Origin: Leminorella richardii
GTDB taxonomy: Bacteria > Pseudomonadota > Gammaproteobacteria > Enterobacterales > Enterobacteriaceae
DNA length: 64,000 nucleotides
Assembly (NCBI RefSeq): GCF_900478135.1
Contig: NZ_LS483470.1
Span: 675,501-739,500 of the forward strand
Direction of reading: 5' to 3'
Part shown: one piece after another, positions 45,138-54,967 of the stretch
How the letters are laid out: the number at the start of each line of letters is the position of its first letter
How positions within the stretch are numbered: position 1 is the stretch's first letter
Notes under the pieces: generated by a model
Seen by the model: the letters and a program-made list of their open reading frames with translations, nothing else
Told to the model about the DNA's origin: nothing
Database searches by the model: none
Translations under genes and position numbers: made by a program

Positions 45138-45995
45138 TTACTGCCTTGCTAGCCTCAACGTTGAAGGCGTAAAGGGCTGATTTGTTCGGTACGGATTAAT
45201 ATCCAAGCCGCCCCGGCGAGTGTAGCGAGCGTAGACAGTCAACGCTTTTGGGTGGCAGTAGCGCTGAATATCGTGAAAGATGCGCTCTACACACTGCTCG
45301 TGAAACTCGTTGTGGTGGCGAAACGACACGATATAGCGCAGCAGCGCTTCACGATCGATCTTGGGGCCGCAGTAGTGAATTTGCAGTGATCCCCAGTCTG
45401 GCTGGTGGGTAATCAGGCAGTTGGATTTGAGTACGTGGCTGACCAGCGTCTCTTCGACTGTTTCGGTTGACCCCGGCTTAACGGCGTTTTCCAGCAGGCG
45501 CTCGTTGAAGTCGTAATCGTTAATTGTGATGTCCTGTCCGTCAATACACTCGCCGCTCAGAGTGCCGACGGGGGTATTTTCCAGCTCAGAGAGCGTAAAT
45601 AGACGAACGTCGACGTCACCCTGCGCACAGCCGGAAAGATCTCGGCGTAGGGTGTACTCAATGTCTCTCCAGCTGTCAAAGCGGGTCTGGTTGAAACTGT
45701 TTAGGTAAAGCTTAAAGCTTTTGGATTCGATCAGATTTTGGCTGTCGGCATTGACGCGAACTTCTCCTACCGCCACTTGCGGAACACCTCCGGCATTAAG
45801 CCATGACAGCTCGTAGAGCGTCCAGATGTCTGCGCCCGTAAAGGGTAGACTTCCCTGCTTCAGCCCAAGAGGCTCTCGATTCAGGCTGCGGGGAACTGGC
45901 TGCAACAGCGCGGCGTCGTAGCGGTCGATATAGCGGGTTTCCTTTCCCAGCGTCAGCTCCGACAGGGCCTGATTATCCTGATAATGATGGGTCAT
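45138..45995 (-). CDS. queF: NADPH-dependent 7-cyano-7-deazaguanine reductase QueF
   Basis: 285 residues (E. coli 282), the long two-domain form. Reduces preQ0 to preQ1 in queuosine synthesis. The catalytic cysteine is in SNCLITHQPDWGSL, the NADPH/substrate region includes ESKSFKLYLNSFN, and FHEQCVERIFHDI is conserved. Divergent from syd, as in E. coli. Confidence 0.95.
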   Translation of the reverse strand: MTHHYQDNQALSELTLGKETRYIDRYDAALLQPVPRSLNREPLGLKQGSLPFTGADIWTLYELSWLNAGGVPQVAVGEVRVNADSQNLIESKSFKLYLNSFNQTRFDSWRDIEYTLRRDLSGCAQGDVDVRLFTLSELENTPVGTLSGECIDGQDITINDYDFNERLLENAVKPGSTETVEETLVSHVLKSNCLITHQPDWGSLQIHYCGPKIDREALLRYIVSFRHHNEFHEQCVERIFHDIQRYCHPKALTVYARYTRRGGLDINPYRTNQPFTPSTLRLARQ

Positions 45996-46082
45996 GCTTT
46001 TCTCCTGTCGCTGAACTTTCGGGTTGATGGGGTATAATGCCTTTATATTTTCCCCCTAGTGTAACGTAATCTTAGGAAAACC

Positions 46083-46629
46083 ATGACAGTTCAGGCCGCC
46101 TTAACCCAGTTTACCTCTTCCTTTGTTTCACTCTGGCAGCGTGAGAAAGGGCACGAACCCGCCAGTGCCGAGCTGTACGGTGTTGCCTCTCCCTGTATTG
46201 TTTCTACTCGAGAAGAGCGAGTGTTTTGGCTGCCGCAGCCCTTTGATGCAGAGGCTTCGTTAGCCAACGTAGAGCGGGCGCTGGATATCTCTCTTAGAGA
46301 AGAGGCCTGTGCCTATTTTACTCACCAGTTTGCCGGGGACATGACCGCCAGAATGGGGGGAGCTTGAGCTTTCTCTGATTCAGGTGTGGAGCGATGAGGA
46401 CTTTATCCGCCTTCAGGAAAACCTGATTGGTCATTTGGTTACCCAGCGTCGGCTCAAGCTGTCGCCAACGCTGTTTATTGCCACAACGGACTCGGAAATG
46501 GACATGGTGTCGTTATGTAATCTCTCCGGTGAAGTGGTTTTGGAGCACTTCGGGACACAGAAAAGAGAAACGCTGGCAGCGTCTCTTGAATCGTTTCTGG
46601 AGCAGCTTGAGCCCGTATTGCTCCCCTAG
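46083..46629 (+). pseudogene. syd: SecY-interacting protein Syd, frameshifted
   Basis: Syd binds SecY at the inner membrane and may test assembly of the translocon. The N-terminal half (MTVQAALTQFTSSFVSLWQ to FAGDMTARMG) and the C-terminal half (VWSDEDFIRLQENLIGHLVT to the stop at 46629) are both Syd-like but in different frames. The join is a run of six G at 46355-46360; five G would restore a continuous protein of about 181 residues, the family length. This is an extra base in a homopolymer, so a sequencing error is quite possible. Confidence 0.88.
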
Positions 46630-46719
46630 ACCGAGGGGCTTAGCGCTGGTTTTTACGGGAAAATGCGAGCCATTGGATTAAATAAGGGACGATAGTCTTA
46701 CAAGGAATGACATGTCCCG

Positions 46720-46737
46720 TGTGAGACATATCCTACA
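46720..46737. promoter_or_regulatory. UvrY/GacA-type binding site upstream of csrB
   Basis: TGTGAGACATATCCTACA matches the imperfect palindrome TGTAAGNNATNNCTTACA recognised by UvrY/GacA response regulators. It lies about 110 bp before the csrB start. Further TGTGAGAC copies at about 46740-46750 may be secondary sites. Confidence 0.65.
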
Positions 46738-46846
46738 AACCCTGTGAGACATTTCATTCATTACTATACGAACCTTTTTTGATAAATTATTATTTATCAT
46801 GTAATTAGGTGAATTTCGGGTCCATTTTCTTGCTCTTTTTTAAAAC

Positions 46847-47268
46847 GTCGACTCTGTGAGTCTATTGTGAGACTAAGGGAATTGGGCGATTCTATGTCCA
46901 TCGAAAGGATGCTTGGAACAAAGGAACGTATCAGGACGATACGAGCTTTAGGATAAAGCAAAAGGACACTTTCAGGAAGATTAGGATCGCCATCAGGAAG
47001 ATGGCGGGACAGTTTAAGGATGAAATCCAGGACACCTCCAGGACGGAGAGCGAGTACTTACCGGAGCGTAAGGGGTCAGGACGACACTTAGGGAACGCAT
47101 CAGGATGATGCAAAGGCAACTCGGGATTGAGCTGCTGTTTCAAAGGAAGGTCGGTCAGGAAGGCCACAGGGAAAAGTTTTCAGGGATTGAACAGGGAAGT
47201 AACCAAGTAGCTGGATTGCTATAAAACGAACCGAGCCCACTGTGTATTCACAGTGGGCTCTCTTTTTA
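46847..47268 (+). ncRNA. csrB: CsrB regulatory RNA (CsrA antagonist)
   Basis: Located between syd and yqcC, as in E. coli. I count about 26 GGA motifs, many in CAGGA/AAGGA hairpin loops. The 5' end GTCGAC at 46847 and the 3' block (GTAGCTGGATTGCTATAAAA, CGAACCG, then terminator GAGCCCACTGTG/CACAGTGGGCTC plus T5) match E. coli CsrB. It is about 420 nt, longer than the E. coli 369 nt. It titrates CsrA and is switched on by BarA-UvrY. It fills most of the 738-bp syd-yqcC gap. Confidence 0.92.
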
Positions 47269-47367
47269 TGCCTTTTTCGCGACCAAATCTCGCTCGTGGT
47301 ATGATTAGCCCCTCTGTGACTTGAGGCAATTTGTCTCAATGTTCGCCTTTTGCAGCAAGAGAGCGTC

Positions 47368-47697
47368 ATGAATTTAGAAAATCAGGTCTGGCAGTGGCTG
47401 TCTGACGTGGAACGATTAATGCGGCAAAACGGATTATGGTCTGAATGCCCTCCCGCTCTGTCGTCTTTTGACAGCGTAGAGCCTTTTTGTATTGATACGA
47501 TGTCGCCGCAGGAATGGCTGCAGTGGGTGTTTGTTCCCCGCATGCGGGCGATATTAGAAAGCCATCAGCCCTTACCAACACGTATCGCTATCGCACCTTA
47601 TTATGAAGAGGCTTTCAGCGAGAGCCAGGAAGCGCTTCGGCCTTTACTGGACGTGTTAACACATATTGACCGCGCCCTTAGCGCAGGCGGCGACTAG
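47368..47697 (+). CDS. yqcC: YqcC family protein
   Basis: 109 residues, function unknown. Family core PFCIDTMSPQEWLQWVFVPRM and the IAPYYEEAF motif match E. coli YqcC. ATG 47368 is preferred to an in-frame start at 47350 because GAGAG lies before it and the length fits. It overlaps truC (TAGTG). Confidence 0.9.
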   Translation: MNLENQVWQWLSDVERLMRQNGLWSECPPALSSFDSVEPFCIDTMSPQEWLQWVFVPRMRAILESHQPLPTRIAIAPYYEEAFSESQEALRPLLDVLTHIDRALSAGGD

Positions 47698-48497
47698 TGC
47701 TGGAAATTCTTTATCAGGATGAGCATCTGGTTGCGGTCAACAAGCCTTCGGGCTGGCTAGTGCACCGAAGCTGGCTGGACAGGCATGAAACCGTGGTTGT
47801 TATGCAGACCGTTCGCGACCAGATCGGCCAACATGTTTTTACCGTCCACCGCCTCGACAGGCCGACGTCAGGCGTTTTGCTGATGGCGCTTTCCAGCGAC
47901 GTGGCGCGTATGCTGGCACAGCAGTTTGAACATCATCGAATACACAAGGTGTATCACGCGGTTGTGCGCGGCTATGTAGAAGGCAGCGGAACGATAGATT
48001 ACGCGCTGGTGGAGCAGCTGGATAAAATTGCCGATAAGTTTGCGACTCGGGATAAAGAGGCACAGTCAGCCGTAAGCCACTACAGCGGCCTGGCGCAGGC
48101 GGAGGTACCTGTCGCCGTTGGGCCATACTCGACGGCGCGCTACAGCCTGCTAGAGCTGCGGCCTGAAACCGGGCGTAAGCACCAGCTGCGTCGCCACATG
48201 AGCCATATTTCTCACCCAATCGTTGGCGACAGCTCTTACGGCGATCTTCGCCATAATCGCGCCGTTGCAAGCCACTTTAACTGCCCGCGGCTGATGTTGC
48301 ATGCTAGTCACTTGGCGTTGAATCACCCGGTCACTGGCCAACCGCTGCTGATTTCTGCTCCTTGGGATCCGACGTGGCAGAATCTGATGAAGTCGTTTGG
48401 CTGGATGGAAGAATGCCCTAAAGCTCATGGGGTTGAAATTGTTTCCCCAATGACTCAGGATAATCCCATCGATCAACCGATGATGAATGATAAATAA
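47697..48497 (+). CDS. truC: tRNA pseudouridine(65) synthase TruC
   Basis: 266 residues (E. coli 260). RluA-family synthase making pseudouridine 65 in tRNA-Ile1 and tRNA-Asp. The catalytic aspartate is in VHRLDRPTSGVLLMAL; RPETGRKHQLRRHMSHISHP is conserved. Start is GTG 47697 in a TAGTG overlap with yqcC. Confidence 0.94.
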   Translation: MLEILYQDEHLVAVNKPSGWLVHRSWLDRHETVVVMQTVRDQIGQHVFTVHRLDRPTSGVLLMALSSDVARMLAQQFEHHRIHKVYHAVVRGYVEGSGTIDYALVEQLDKIADKFATRDKEAQSAVSHYSGLAQAEVPVAVGPYSTARYSLLELRPETGRKHQLRRHMSHISHPIVGDSSYGDLRHNRAVASHFNCPRLMLHASHLALNHPVTGQPLLISAPWDPTWQNLMKSFGWMEECPKAHGVEIVSPMTQDNPIDQPMMNDK

Positions 48498-48509
48498 AGA
48501 GAGTGTGCG

Positions 48510-48959
48510 ATGACCAAGATCGGTATTTTTGTTGGAACCGTATACGGCAATGCCCAAATGGTGGCTGAAAAGGCACAGGCTTTGTTACAGGAAGCAGGCC
48601 ATGAGGCGACAGTGTTTGATGAAGGCACGCTAGAAGAGTGGCAGCGCTATGAGCACGACTGTGTTTTAGTCGTGACCTCAACGACGGGGCAGGGAGACCT
48701 GCCGGACACAATAGAACCGCTGTTTTATGACATTAAAGACAGCCTCGGGCATCAGCCTTCTCTGCGCTATGGCATCATCGCGCTGGGGGACAGCAACTAT
48801 GAGAACTTCAGCGGCGCGGGTAAAAAGTTTGACGCTCTGCTGCAAGAGCAGCAGGCACAGCGCGTAGGCGAGATGCTGCTTATCGACAGCAGTGACGTTT
48901 CTGAGCCGGAATCCTTCGCTGAGCCTTGGATCCGCAGCTGGTCAAGCCTCGTCAACTAG
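48510..48959 (+). CDS. yqcA: Flavodoxin-like protein YqcA
   Basis: 149 residues. FMN-binding flavodoxin with phosphate loop GTVYGNAQMVAE and LVVTSTTGQGDLPDT. The family is an electron carrier of uncertain partner. Third gene of yqcC-truC-yqcA, and closed by a terminator. Confidence 0.92.
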   Translation: MTKIGIFVGTVYGNAQMVAEKAQALLQEAGHEATVFDEGTLEEWQRYEHDCVLVVTSTTGQGDLPDTIEPLFYDIKDSLGHQPSLRYGIIALGDSNYENFSGAGKKFDALLQEQQAQRVGEMLLIDSSDVSEPESFAEPWIRSWSSLVN

Positions 48960-48979
48960 CGCTTTTCTCCTGTTTTAAG

Positions 48980-49010
48980 CCCACGCCGGTTCGCTAGCGT
49001 GGGTTTTTTT
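48980..49010 (+). terminator. Rho-independent terminator after yqcA
   Basis: CCCACGC (48980-48986) pairs with GCGTGGG (48997-49003), followed by T7. The following 216 bp before the next gene show only a likely promoter region. Confidence 0.8.
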
Positions 49011-49226
49011 ATACCTGTCATCACTGAATCACTCGTGAAACTTGCCGACTTTCTGACTGGAAGATGAGAGCCTGCTCACTCTTTAAAAATAATTTCAATA
49101 TGTAACATTCTATTTCTTTTGGAGCCGGCGTATGGTGACTTCGGTACAGAATATTGAATGCAACACATTGATAATGTGTGTTTATTCGTTCTTTTTGTCA
49201 AGTGATGAGAAGCGCTCAGGAGAATA

Positions 49227-50126
49227 ATGATGAAAAACGGAGTAAGGGCAGTCTTTTTGGCAGGCGTTGCGGCTAGTGCCGTTTCTTTTTCTGCCGTGGC
49301 AGCACCGGAAAAGCCAAGCCCTCTTTTGGGAGCTCCCGTTAATACGGCGATTTCAGGCGGTTCAGTGCTGCCTAACGGCATGCTGCTGACGGCGGTGAAT
49401 GCCTCCTTTCGCGATAAAACCGATCAGATAAAAGGGGAGGGGAGCCCGGATGTCTTTTCGCAAATCTGGCTGTTAAAAGTGCGCTATGGGTTAACTGACC
49501 GTTTTGAAATATCTACAGTCGGCTCTTATATCAACAACAAAAGGGACGGAATGAACCCTGAACACATTGAGGGGATGGGAGATCAGTCACTGGGTTTTAC
49601 CTATGCCATACTGAGCGAAAGACAGGGGGATCCACTTTGGCTGTCCTTTGGTGCTGCCGCGCTGTTGCCGACCGGGCAAAGTGGCGATAATCACCTGCCG
49701 GGTAACGAAGCTTGGGGTGGCCGTGCTTCTATCAGCCTGACAAAGTTTTTTACGCCGCAGTGGAAAGGCGATATGGACTTTATCGCTCAGGGGCCGTTTG
49801 AACGAGGCAATCAGAACGTCAAGCGCGGCAATGAGTACCAGTGGAACGCTCAGGTGCGCTATATGTTCGTCGATCCACAGGTTGACGTTGGCATTGAAAG
49901 CGCCTATTCAAAAACCGAGTCCGGCGATAAGCGCGTTGGTTCACGCACGTTTAATAACCATGCAGGCACGACAGAGTGGGTAGTTGGCCCTTCCGTTAAT
50001 CTGGCTATTTCACCGTTGAATATGTGGGTTGGCGCCGGCGCGTTTTTCCCTGTTTTACAGGAGGCGGACGGCCCAGCCAAAATGGAAAACGTTCGCTGGG
50101 AGTTTAAAATAGGTAAAACCTGGTAG
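49227..50126 (+). CDS. Putative outer-membrane beta-barrel protein (phenol-degradation MetA-type transporter family)
   Basis: 299 residues. Cleavable signal peptide (FLAGVAASAVSFSAVAA), then alternating beta-strand-like segments such as LLKVRYGLTDRFEISTVGSY and LWLSFGAAALLPTGQSG, ending in an aromatic C-terminal residue (W), all typical of an outer-membrane barrel. It resembles the Phenol_MetA_deg family, whose members are of uncertain function. AGGAG lies before ATG 49227. A hairpin (50140-50167) follows, shared with convergent yaeH. Absent from this place in E. coli. Confidence 0.7.
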   Translation: MMKNGVRAVFLAGVAASAVSFSAVAAPEKPSPLLGAPVNTAISGGSVLPNGMLLTAVNASFRDKTDQIKGEGSPDVFSQIWLLKVRYGLTDRFEISTVGSYINNKRDGMNPEHIEGMGDQSLGFTYAILSERQGDPLWLSFGAAALLPTGQSGDNHLPGNEAWGGRASISLTKFFTPQWKGDMDFIAQGPFERGNQNVKRGNEYQWNAQVRYMFVDPQVDVGIESAYSKTESGDKRVGSRTFNNHAGTTEWVVGPSVNLAISPLNMWVGAGAFFPVLQEADGPAKMENVRWEFKIGKTW

Positions 50127-50176
50127 TGGAGAGAGTCGTCCTTTCAGGCTGATAGCGGCCTGAAAGGCGAGCGTTC

Positions 50177-50572
50177 TCATTTGGTTTTTGACGTCAGCTT
50201 TTCCAGATCGGCTTCGATTTCTGCAATCTTGTGGGTAACGACCTGCTCAAGGTGGCGGAGGTCGGAGAGGATCTTCTGCTTCAGATCGACCTCCAGCTGT
50301 TCGCCGCGGCAAACGTTATCGAGCTCCTCGATAACGTAGCGGAGGTTAGGGCTTATCTCATGTACCTCTTTATAGGATTTTTCCGCTCCCGGATTCGCCA
50401 GAATAGTCTTTCTCTGCCGAGGAAATTTGAACTTAACGCTTTTGGCGAAAAATTCCCCTTTCTCTTTGCGAAAGTAGATCTTGAGAATGTCGTTGCTCGC
50501 TTCCTGGCGTAGGCTGTAGCGATCGATCTGCTCCGGATTACTAATCCCAAGGCTGACGAGATTATCGTACAT
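50177..50572 (-). CDS. yaeH: DUF3461 family protein YaeH
   Basis: 131 residues (E. coli 128). Core DNILKIYFRKEKGEFFAKSV and the coiled tail KIAEIEADLEKL match E. coli YaeH, function unknown. ATG 50572 with AAGGTG upstream matches the family start (MYDNLVSLG); the longer open frame to 50719 is not supported. In E. coli yaeH is also close to dapD. Confidence 0.92.
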   Translation of the reverse strand: MYDNLVSLGISNPEQIDRYSLRQEASNDILKIYFRKEKGEFFAKSVKFKFPRQRKTILANPGAEKSYKEVHEISPNLRYVIEELDNVCRGEQLEVDLKQKILSDLRHLEQVVTHKIAEIEADLEKLTSKTK

Positions 50573-50717
50573 AAAAGCACCTTCCTGATTTGTTGTTATG
50601 CCGATGAAATACCGCTTACTATTATAGCAAGGAGAGCGCAGTCGCGTTTGTGGTGCAGTTCGAAATCGCATTGAAAAGTGTCGCAACGTGAAGCGCGTCG
50701 CGTGATGAGGAAAAAGC

Positions 50718-51302
50718 ATGTCGTGTCGATATGAAAAAGAAGCCAGTCTATTAATCGAAGCGCTTAACGCTCAAGGCGTGAGCTTTGCCATTGGCCTGAG
50801 TGATGCGGAAGCTGGCGAGGTTGAATGCGTCTTTGGCTTTCAGTTCCCTCCCGACCTTAAAGCGCTATTACAGCAGGCTTTGCCGATATCCTCAGGGTTT
50901 GTAGACTGGCGGGCTGCTATGGGCTCTAAAAAGGCTCGACGCCAGATCGCGGAGCGGATGGCGGCTCCTCTGGAAGGGATCCTTTTTGATATCAAGCACA
51001 ATGACTACTGGCTGGATAGCTGGGGATCGAGGCCTGCCGTGTTTTCCGAACGCAAAGCGCGCGTTGAACGCCTGGTGGCCGATGCGCCAAGGCTTATACC
51101 TCTCTATTCTCACCGCTACCTGCCCGATACGCCCTGCGAGGCGGGGAATCCGGTGTTTTCTGTTTATCAGACGGACATTATTTATTACGGCAACGATCTG
51201 GCGTCCTATTTTGCTGCGGAGTTTGGTTTTACGCTACCGGGGGCGTTTCATCCCGCTAACGAGCCGAAGCCTGTCGCTTTTTGGTGTGAGCTGGTGTTGT
51301 GA
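50718..51302 (+). CDS. SMI1/KNR4 (SUKH)-like family protein
   Basis: 194 residues. The N-terminal FGFQFPPDLKALLQQALPIS and C-terminal SVYQTDIIYYGNDLASYFAAEF patterns are typical of SMI1/KNR4 domains, which include immunity proteins against contact-dependent toxins but also housekeeping members. No toxin gene is adjacent. It lies between yaeH and dapD with an ATG directly after the yaeH upstream gap. Function is unknown. Confidence 0.7.
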   Translation: MSCRYEKEASLLIEALNAQGVSFAIGLSDAEAGEVECVFGFQFPPDLKALLQQALPISSGFVDWRAAMGSKKARRQIAERMAAPLEGILFDIKHNDYWLDSWGSRPAVFSERKARVERLVADAPRLIPLYSHRYLPDTPCEAGNPVFSVYQTDIIYYGNDLASYFAAEFGFTLPGAFHPANEPKPVAFWCELVL

Positions 51303-51409
51303 AAGGCGAGAGTTGTATAGAACAGGGAGGCGTATAGGCCAGATCTCCCGGCCGGGAACGGCCGGAACATCGTGAATGCCACAGAGTGGCAGCGAATCGT
51401 CAGGAAGGA

Positions 51410-52234
51410 TTAATCAATGGTGCGAAGCAGCTCGTTGATTCCTACCTTGCCGCGGGTTTTGGCGTCAACTTTCTTGACGATCACCGCGCAGTACAGGCTG
51501 TAGGTACCGTCTTTAGACGGCAGGTTGCCAGATACGACGACGGAGCCCGCAGGAACGCGACCGTAGTGAACTTCCCCGGTTTCGCGATCGTAAATACGGG
51601 TGCTTTGACCTATGTAAACGCCCATAGAGATCACAGAGCCTTCTTCAACGATCACCCCTTCTACCACTTCAGAACGCGCGCCGATAAAGCAGTTGTCTTC
51701 GATGATAGTTGGATTGGCCTGTAGCGGTTCCAGCACGCCGCCGATGCCAACGCCGCCGGAAAGGTGAACGTTTTTACCGATTTGCGCGCATGAGCCAACG
51801 GTGGCCCAAGTGTCCACCATCGTGCCTTCATCAACGTAGGCGCCGATGTTGACATAAGAGGGCATTAACACGGTGTTGCGGGCGATAAATGCGCCCTGAC
51901 GCACGCTGGCGGGAGGTACTACGCGGAAGCCTTCACGCTGGAAGCGGGCGGCGTCGTAGTCAGCGAACTTCATTGGTACTTTGTCGTAATAGCGGCTTTC
52001 TGCGCCGTCGATAACGATGTTGTCGTTAATGCGGAAGGAGAGCAGAACGGCTTTCTTTAGCCACTGGTGTGTGACCCACACGCCGTTAATCTTTTCGGCA
52101 ACCCGCAGCTCGCCTGAATCAAGCTTGGCGATGGTGGCGTTGACCGCTTCGCGAAGCGCTACGTCAGCGCTGGTGGGAGTGATGTCTGCGCGGCGCTCGA
52201 AGGCGCTTTCAATCACGGATTGTAACTGTTGCAT
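51410..52234 (-). CDS. dapD: 2,3,4,5-tetrahydropyridine-2,6-dicarboxylate N-succinyltransferase
   Basis: 274 residues, the same as E. coli. Succinyl-CoA-dependent step of lysine/diaminopimelate synthesis. Left-handed beta-helix with hexapeptide repeats (about 105-240, e.g. NVHLSGGVGIGGVLEPLQAN). Together with glnD it keeps the E. coli order. Confidence 0.96.
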   Translation of the reverse strand: MQQLQSVIESAFERRADITPTSADVALREAVNATIAKLDSGELRVAEKINGVWVTHQWLKKAVLLSFRINDNIVIDGAESRYYDKVPMKFADYDAARFQREGFRVVPPASVRQGAFIARNTVLMPSYVNIGAYVDEGTMVDTWATVGSCAQIGKNVHLSGGVGIGGVLEPLQANPTIIEDNCFIGARSEVVEGVIVEEGSVISMGVYIGQSTRIYDRETGEVHYGRVPAGSVVVSGNLPSKDGTYSLYCAVIVKKVDAKTRGKVGINELLRTID

Positions 52235-52291
52235 CTTGTTTCCTGATGTCGTGAGTTTAAAAGAAACGTCCCCATCTTCGGCGTGAATAGC

Positions 52292-54967
52292 CTAGTTGGG
52301 GCCATATTTATCCGTTGGACTCAGGGTTTCTGTCAACCTTTGTTTCAAAACTTCGCATATTTCAGCAGATAATGCCGTTCGCTCGGCGTTTGTGAGAACG
52401 AAGAGGTCTTCTACACGCTCGCCGATAGTAGAGATGCGGGCACTGTGCAGCGACAGCCCGAGATCGGCAAACGCTTCTCCCACGCGAGCCAGCAAACCGG
52501 GGCGATCCAGCGCCGTCAGCTCCATATAGGTACGGCGATCGCTCTGACCGCGAAGAAAGTTAACGTGAGTGGGGACGTTAAAGTGGCGCAGCTTCGACGA
52601 TAGCGGTCGGGGTTTAGGGCGCTCGTAAACCGGCTGAACGAGCGCTCTTTTTAGCCCCTCTCGAATTTCGGCATGGCGATCCACTGACAGCGGCTTTCCG
52701 TTGGGTTCCAGCACGATAAAGCTGTCCATGGCCATACGGTCGCGATTGGTAAAGATTTGCGCGTCGTGAATGCTGAGGTTTCTTCTGTCCAGCTCGCCTG
52801 CTGCTGTGGCAAACAGGTAGGGGCGATCCGAACTGTAGATAAAGATTTCAGTGCCGCCTCGATTGGGCAGCGGGCTTATTAACACCATGGGGCCATCGCC
52901 CTGATGCGCTATCAGATGGCGGGCGTGCCAGGCCAGCTGTGCGGGCGTGTGGCGCAGGAAGTAGTCAGCTCGGCAGCGGTTCCACAACGGGTGCAGCGCT
53001 GTCTCGTCAATATTTTCTCTACGCAGCAGCGCCAGCGCCTGCGTTTTGTTGTGGCGCACGCGTTCCCGAAGGTCAGGCCGATAGTGCATACCGCGCTTTA
53101 GCTGTCGCTCGGTGGCGAAATAAAGCTCCCTCAGCAGGCTTTGTTTCCAGCTGTTCCACAGCGGCTCGTTGGTGGCGCAGATATCGGCGACGGTCAGGCA
53201 GATAAGGTAGTGCAGCCGGGTTTCACTTTTTACTTCGGCGGCAAACTGCTGGATCACTTCAGGATCCTGAATGTCGCGTCGTTGAGCGGTCACCGACATT
53301 AAAAGGTGCTGTTTGACCAGCCAGCTTACCAGTGCAGCTTCGTTGGCGTTAAGATCGTGCAGCTGTGCAAAGGCTTTGGCGTCTTCTGCGCCGAGTTCGG
53401 AGTGGTCGCCACCTCGTCCTTTAGCGATATCGTGAAACAGGGCAGCCATCAGCAACAGCGACTGTTTTTGCAGTTTCGGATAGAGTTCTACGCACAGAGG
53501 ATGTGCCTGACGCGTTTGCTCATCGGCAAAGCTCTCCAGCTTTAGCAGCACGCGGATCGTGTGCTCGTCAACGGTATAAACGTGGAACAGGTCGAACTGC
53601 ATTTGACCAACAATGTTGCTCCACTCGGGCACATAGGCAGCCAGCACGCTGTGGCGATGCATTGGTACTATTGCGCGTCTGATTGCGCCGGGGTGTCGCA
53701 GAATGGCCATAAATATCTGGCGAGCCTCAGGCAACTGACTCAGAGGCTTCTTTAAGTGGCGACGGGCGTAGCGCAGATGGCGCAGAGTTGTTGAATAGAT
53801 CCCTTTAATTTCAGGATTAATCGCGAGCTGATAGAACAGGCCGATGATGGTTTCCGGCTGTTCAATAAACAGGTTGGGATCCCTAAGGTCGATAAGCTGG
53901 CCGCGAAGCTGGAAGCGTTCGTTTAGAATCTGCGGCTTATCCGTTGGTGACAGCGCCAGAATGGCTTCATCAAACAGCTGAAGCAGCATGTGGTTGAGTT
54001 CAGCGACGCGGCGCGTGACGCGGAAATAGTCCTTCATCATGCGTTCGATGGGCTGATTGCCATCACCAAGATAGCCTAAAAGCGTAGCGACGCTAAGCTG
54101 ACGATCGAACAGCAGACGGTTGTCATAGCGGCTAAGCGTCAGGTGTAACGCAAAGCGAATGCGCCACAGAAACGTCTGGCATTCGTCCAGTTCGGCGCAT
54201 TCTGCAGGCGTTAAAAAGCCGAAGCTGACCATCTCTTCCAGCGACGTTGCGCCAAAGTGGCGTCGGGCAACCCACAGCAAAGTGTGAATGTCGCGCAGGC
54301 CGCCCGGGCCGGCTTTAATATCCGGCTCAAGGTTGTAGCTGGTGCCGTGGTAGCGACAATGGCGTTCTTCCTGTTCTTCACACTTGGCGTGGAAGAAGGT
54401 TTCCGAAGGCCATATTTCCTGGCTAAAAATGTGCTTTTGCAGCGTTAAAAACAGCGCCACGTCGCCGCAAATCAGCCGGGATTCAATCAGGTTGGTGGCG
54501 ACGGTCAAGTCGGCGATGCACTCTTCCAGACACTGGGCAAGGCTTCTGACGCTGTGGCCGACTTCAAGCTTCAGATCCCAGAGCAGCGTGATGATTTCCC
54601 CCACTTTTTGAGACTGTTCTTCGTCAAGTGGGGCATCGCTTAGTACAAGAATGTCGATATCCGACAGGGGGTGAAGCTCTCCTCGCCCATAGCCACCAAC
54701 GGCGATCAGCGCCAGCCCGCTGCGGTTAGAAAATCCCTTGGAAGAGGCCGCCATAAAGCCGTGCGCTATCCAAAGCCGCTGTAGCAGATGGTCAACGTAG
54801 TCTGACCGGGCTTTTAGCAGCTCTTCAATATCGTATCCCGCCTCAAACGCCTGACGCAGCCAAAGCTGGAAGTCATCTAGCGCCTGCTTGAGAAAAGGTA
54901 AAGTAAGCTCGTCCTGACTAAAGCAGGCGGGATCGCAGGGCTTTTTGAGCAAGACGCTTTCTGACAT
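52292..54967 (-). CDS. glnD: Bifunctional uridylyltransferase/uridylyl-removing enzyme GlnD
   Basis: 891 residues (E. coli 890). Nitrogen sensor that uridylylates PII proteins under low glutamine and removes UMP at high glutamine. Nucleotidyltransferase motif GGYGRGELHPLSDIDILVL (about 93-111), HD motif FHDIAKGRGGDHSELG (about 514-529), and two C-terminal ACT domains. In E. coli map lies next to glnD; here an APC transporter is inserted. Confidence 0.96.
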   Translation of the reverse strand: MSESVLLKKPCDPACFSQDELTLPFLKQALDDFQLWLRQAFEAGYDIEELLKARSDYVDHLLQRLWIAHGFMAASSKGFSNRSGLALIAVGGYGRGELHPLSDIDILVLSDAPLDEEQSQKVGEIITLLWDLKLEVGHSVRSLAQCLEECIADLTVATNLIESRLICGDVALFLTLQKHIFSQEIWPSETFFHAKCEEQEERHCRYHGTSYNLEPDIKAGPGGLRDIHTLLWVARRHFGATSLEEMVSFGFLTPAECAELDECQTFLWRIRFALHLTLSRYDNRLLFDRQLSVATLLGYLGDGNQPIERMMKDYFRVTRRVAELNHMLLQLFDEAILALSPTDKPQILNERFQLRGQLIDLRDPNLFIEQPETIIGLFYQLAINPEIKGIYSTTLRHLRYARRHLKKPLSQLPEARQIFMAILRHPGAIRRAIVPMHRHSVLAAYVPEWSNIVGQMQFDLFHVYTVDEHTIRVLLKLESFADEQTRQAHPLCVELYPKLQKQSLLLMAALFHDIAKGRGGDHSELGAEDAKAFAQLHDLNANEAALVSWLVKQHLLMSVTAQRRDIQDPEVIQQFAAEVKSETRLHYLICLTVADICATNEPLWNSWKQSLLRELYFATERQLKRGMHYRPDLRERVRHNKTQALALLRRENIDETALHPLWNRCRADYFLRHTPAQLAWHARHLIAHQGDGPMVLISPLPNRGGTEIFIYSSDRPYLFATAAGELDRRNLSIHDAQIFTNRDRMAMDSFIVLEPNGKPLSVDRHAEIREGLKRALVQPVYERPKPRPLSSKLRHFNVPTHVNFLRGQSDRRTYMELTALDRPGLLARVGEAFADLGLSLHSARISTIGERVEDLFVLTNAERTALSAEICEVLKQRLTETLSPTDKYGPN

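Noticed and set aside
46931..47369. Minus-strand frames in the syd-yqcC gap
   Set aside because: They overlap the GGA-rich CsrB RNA on the other strand, which fully explains the region.
50573..50719. N-terminal extension of yaeH
   Set aside because: The extra 49 residues have no family match; the true start at 50572 has a good ribosome site and aligns with E. coli.
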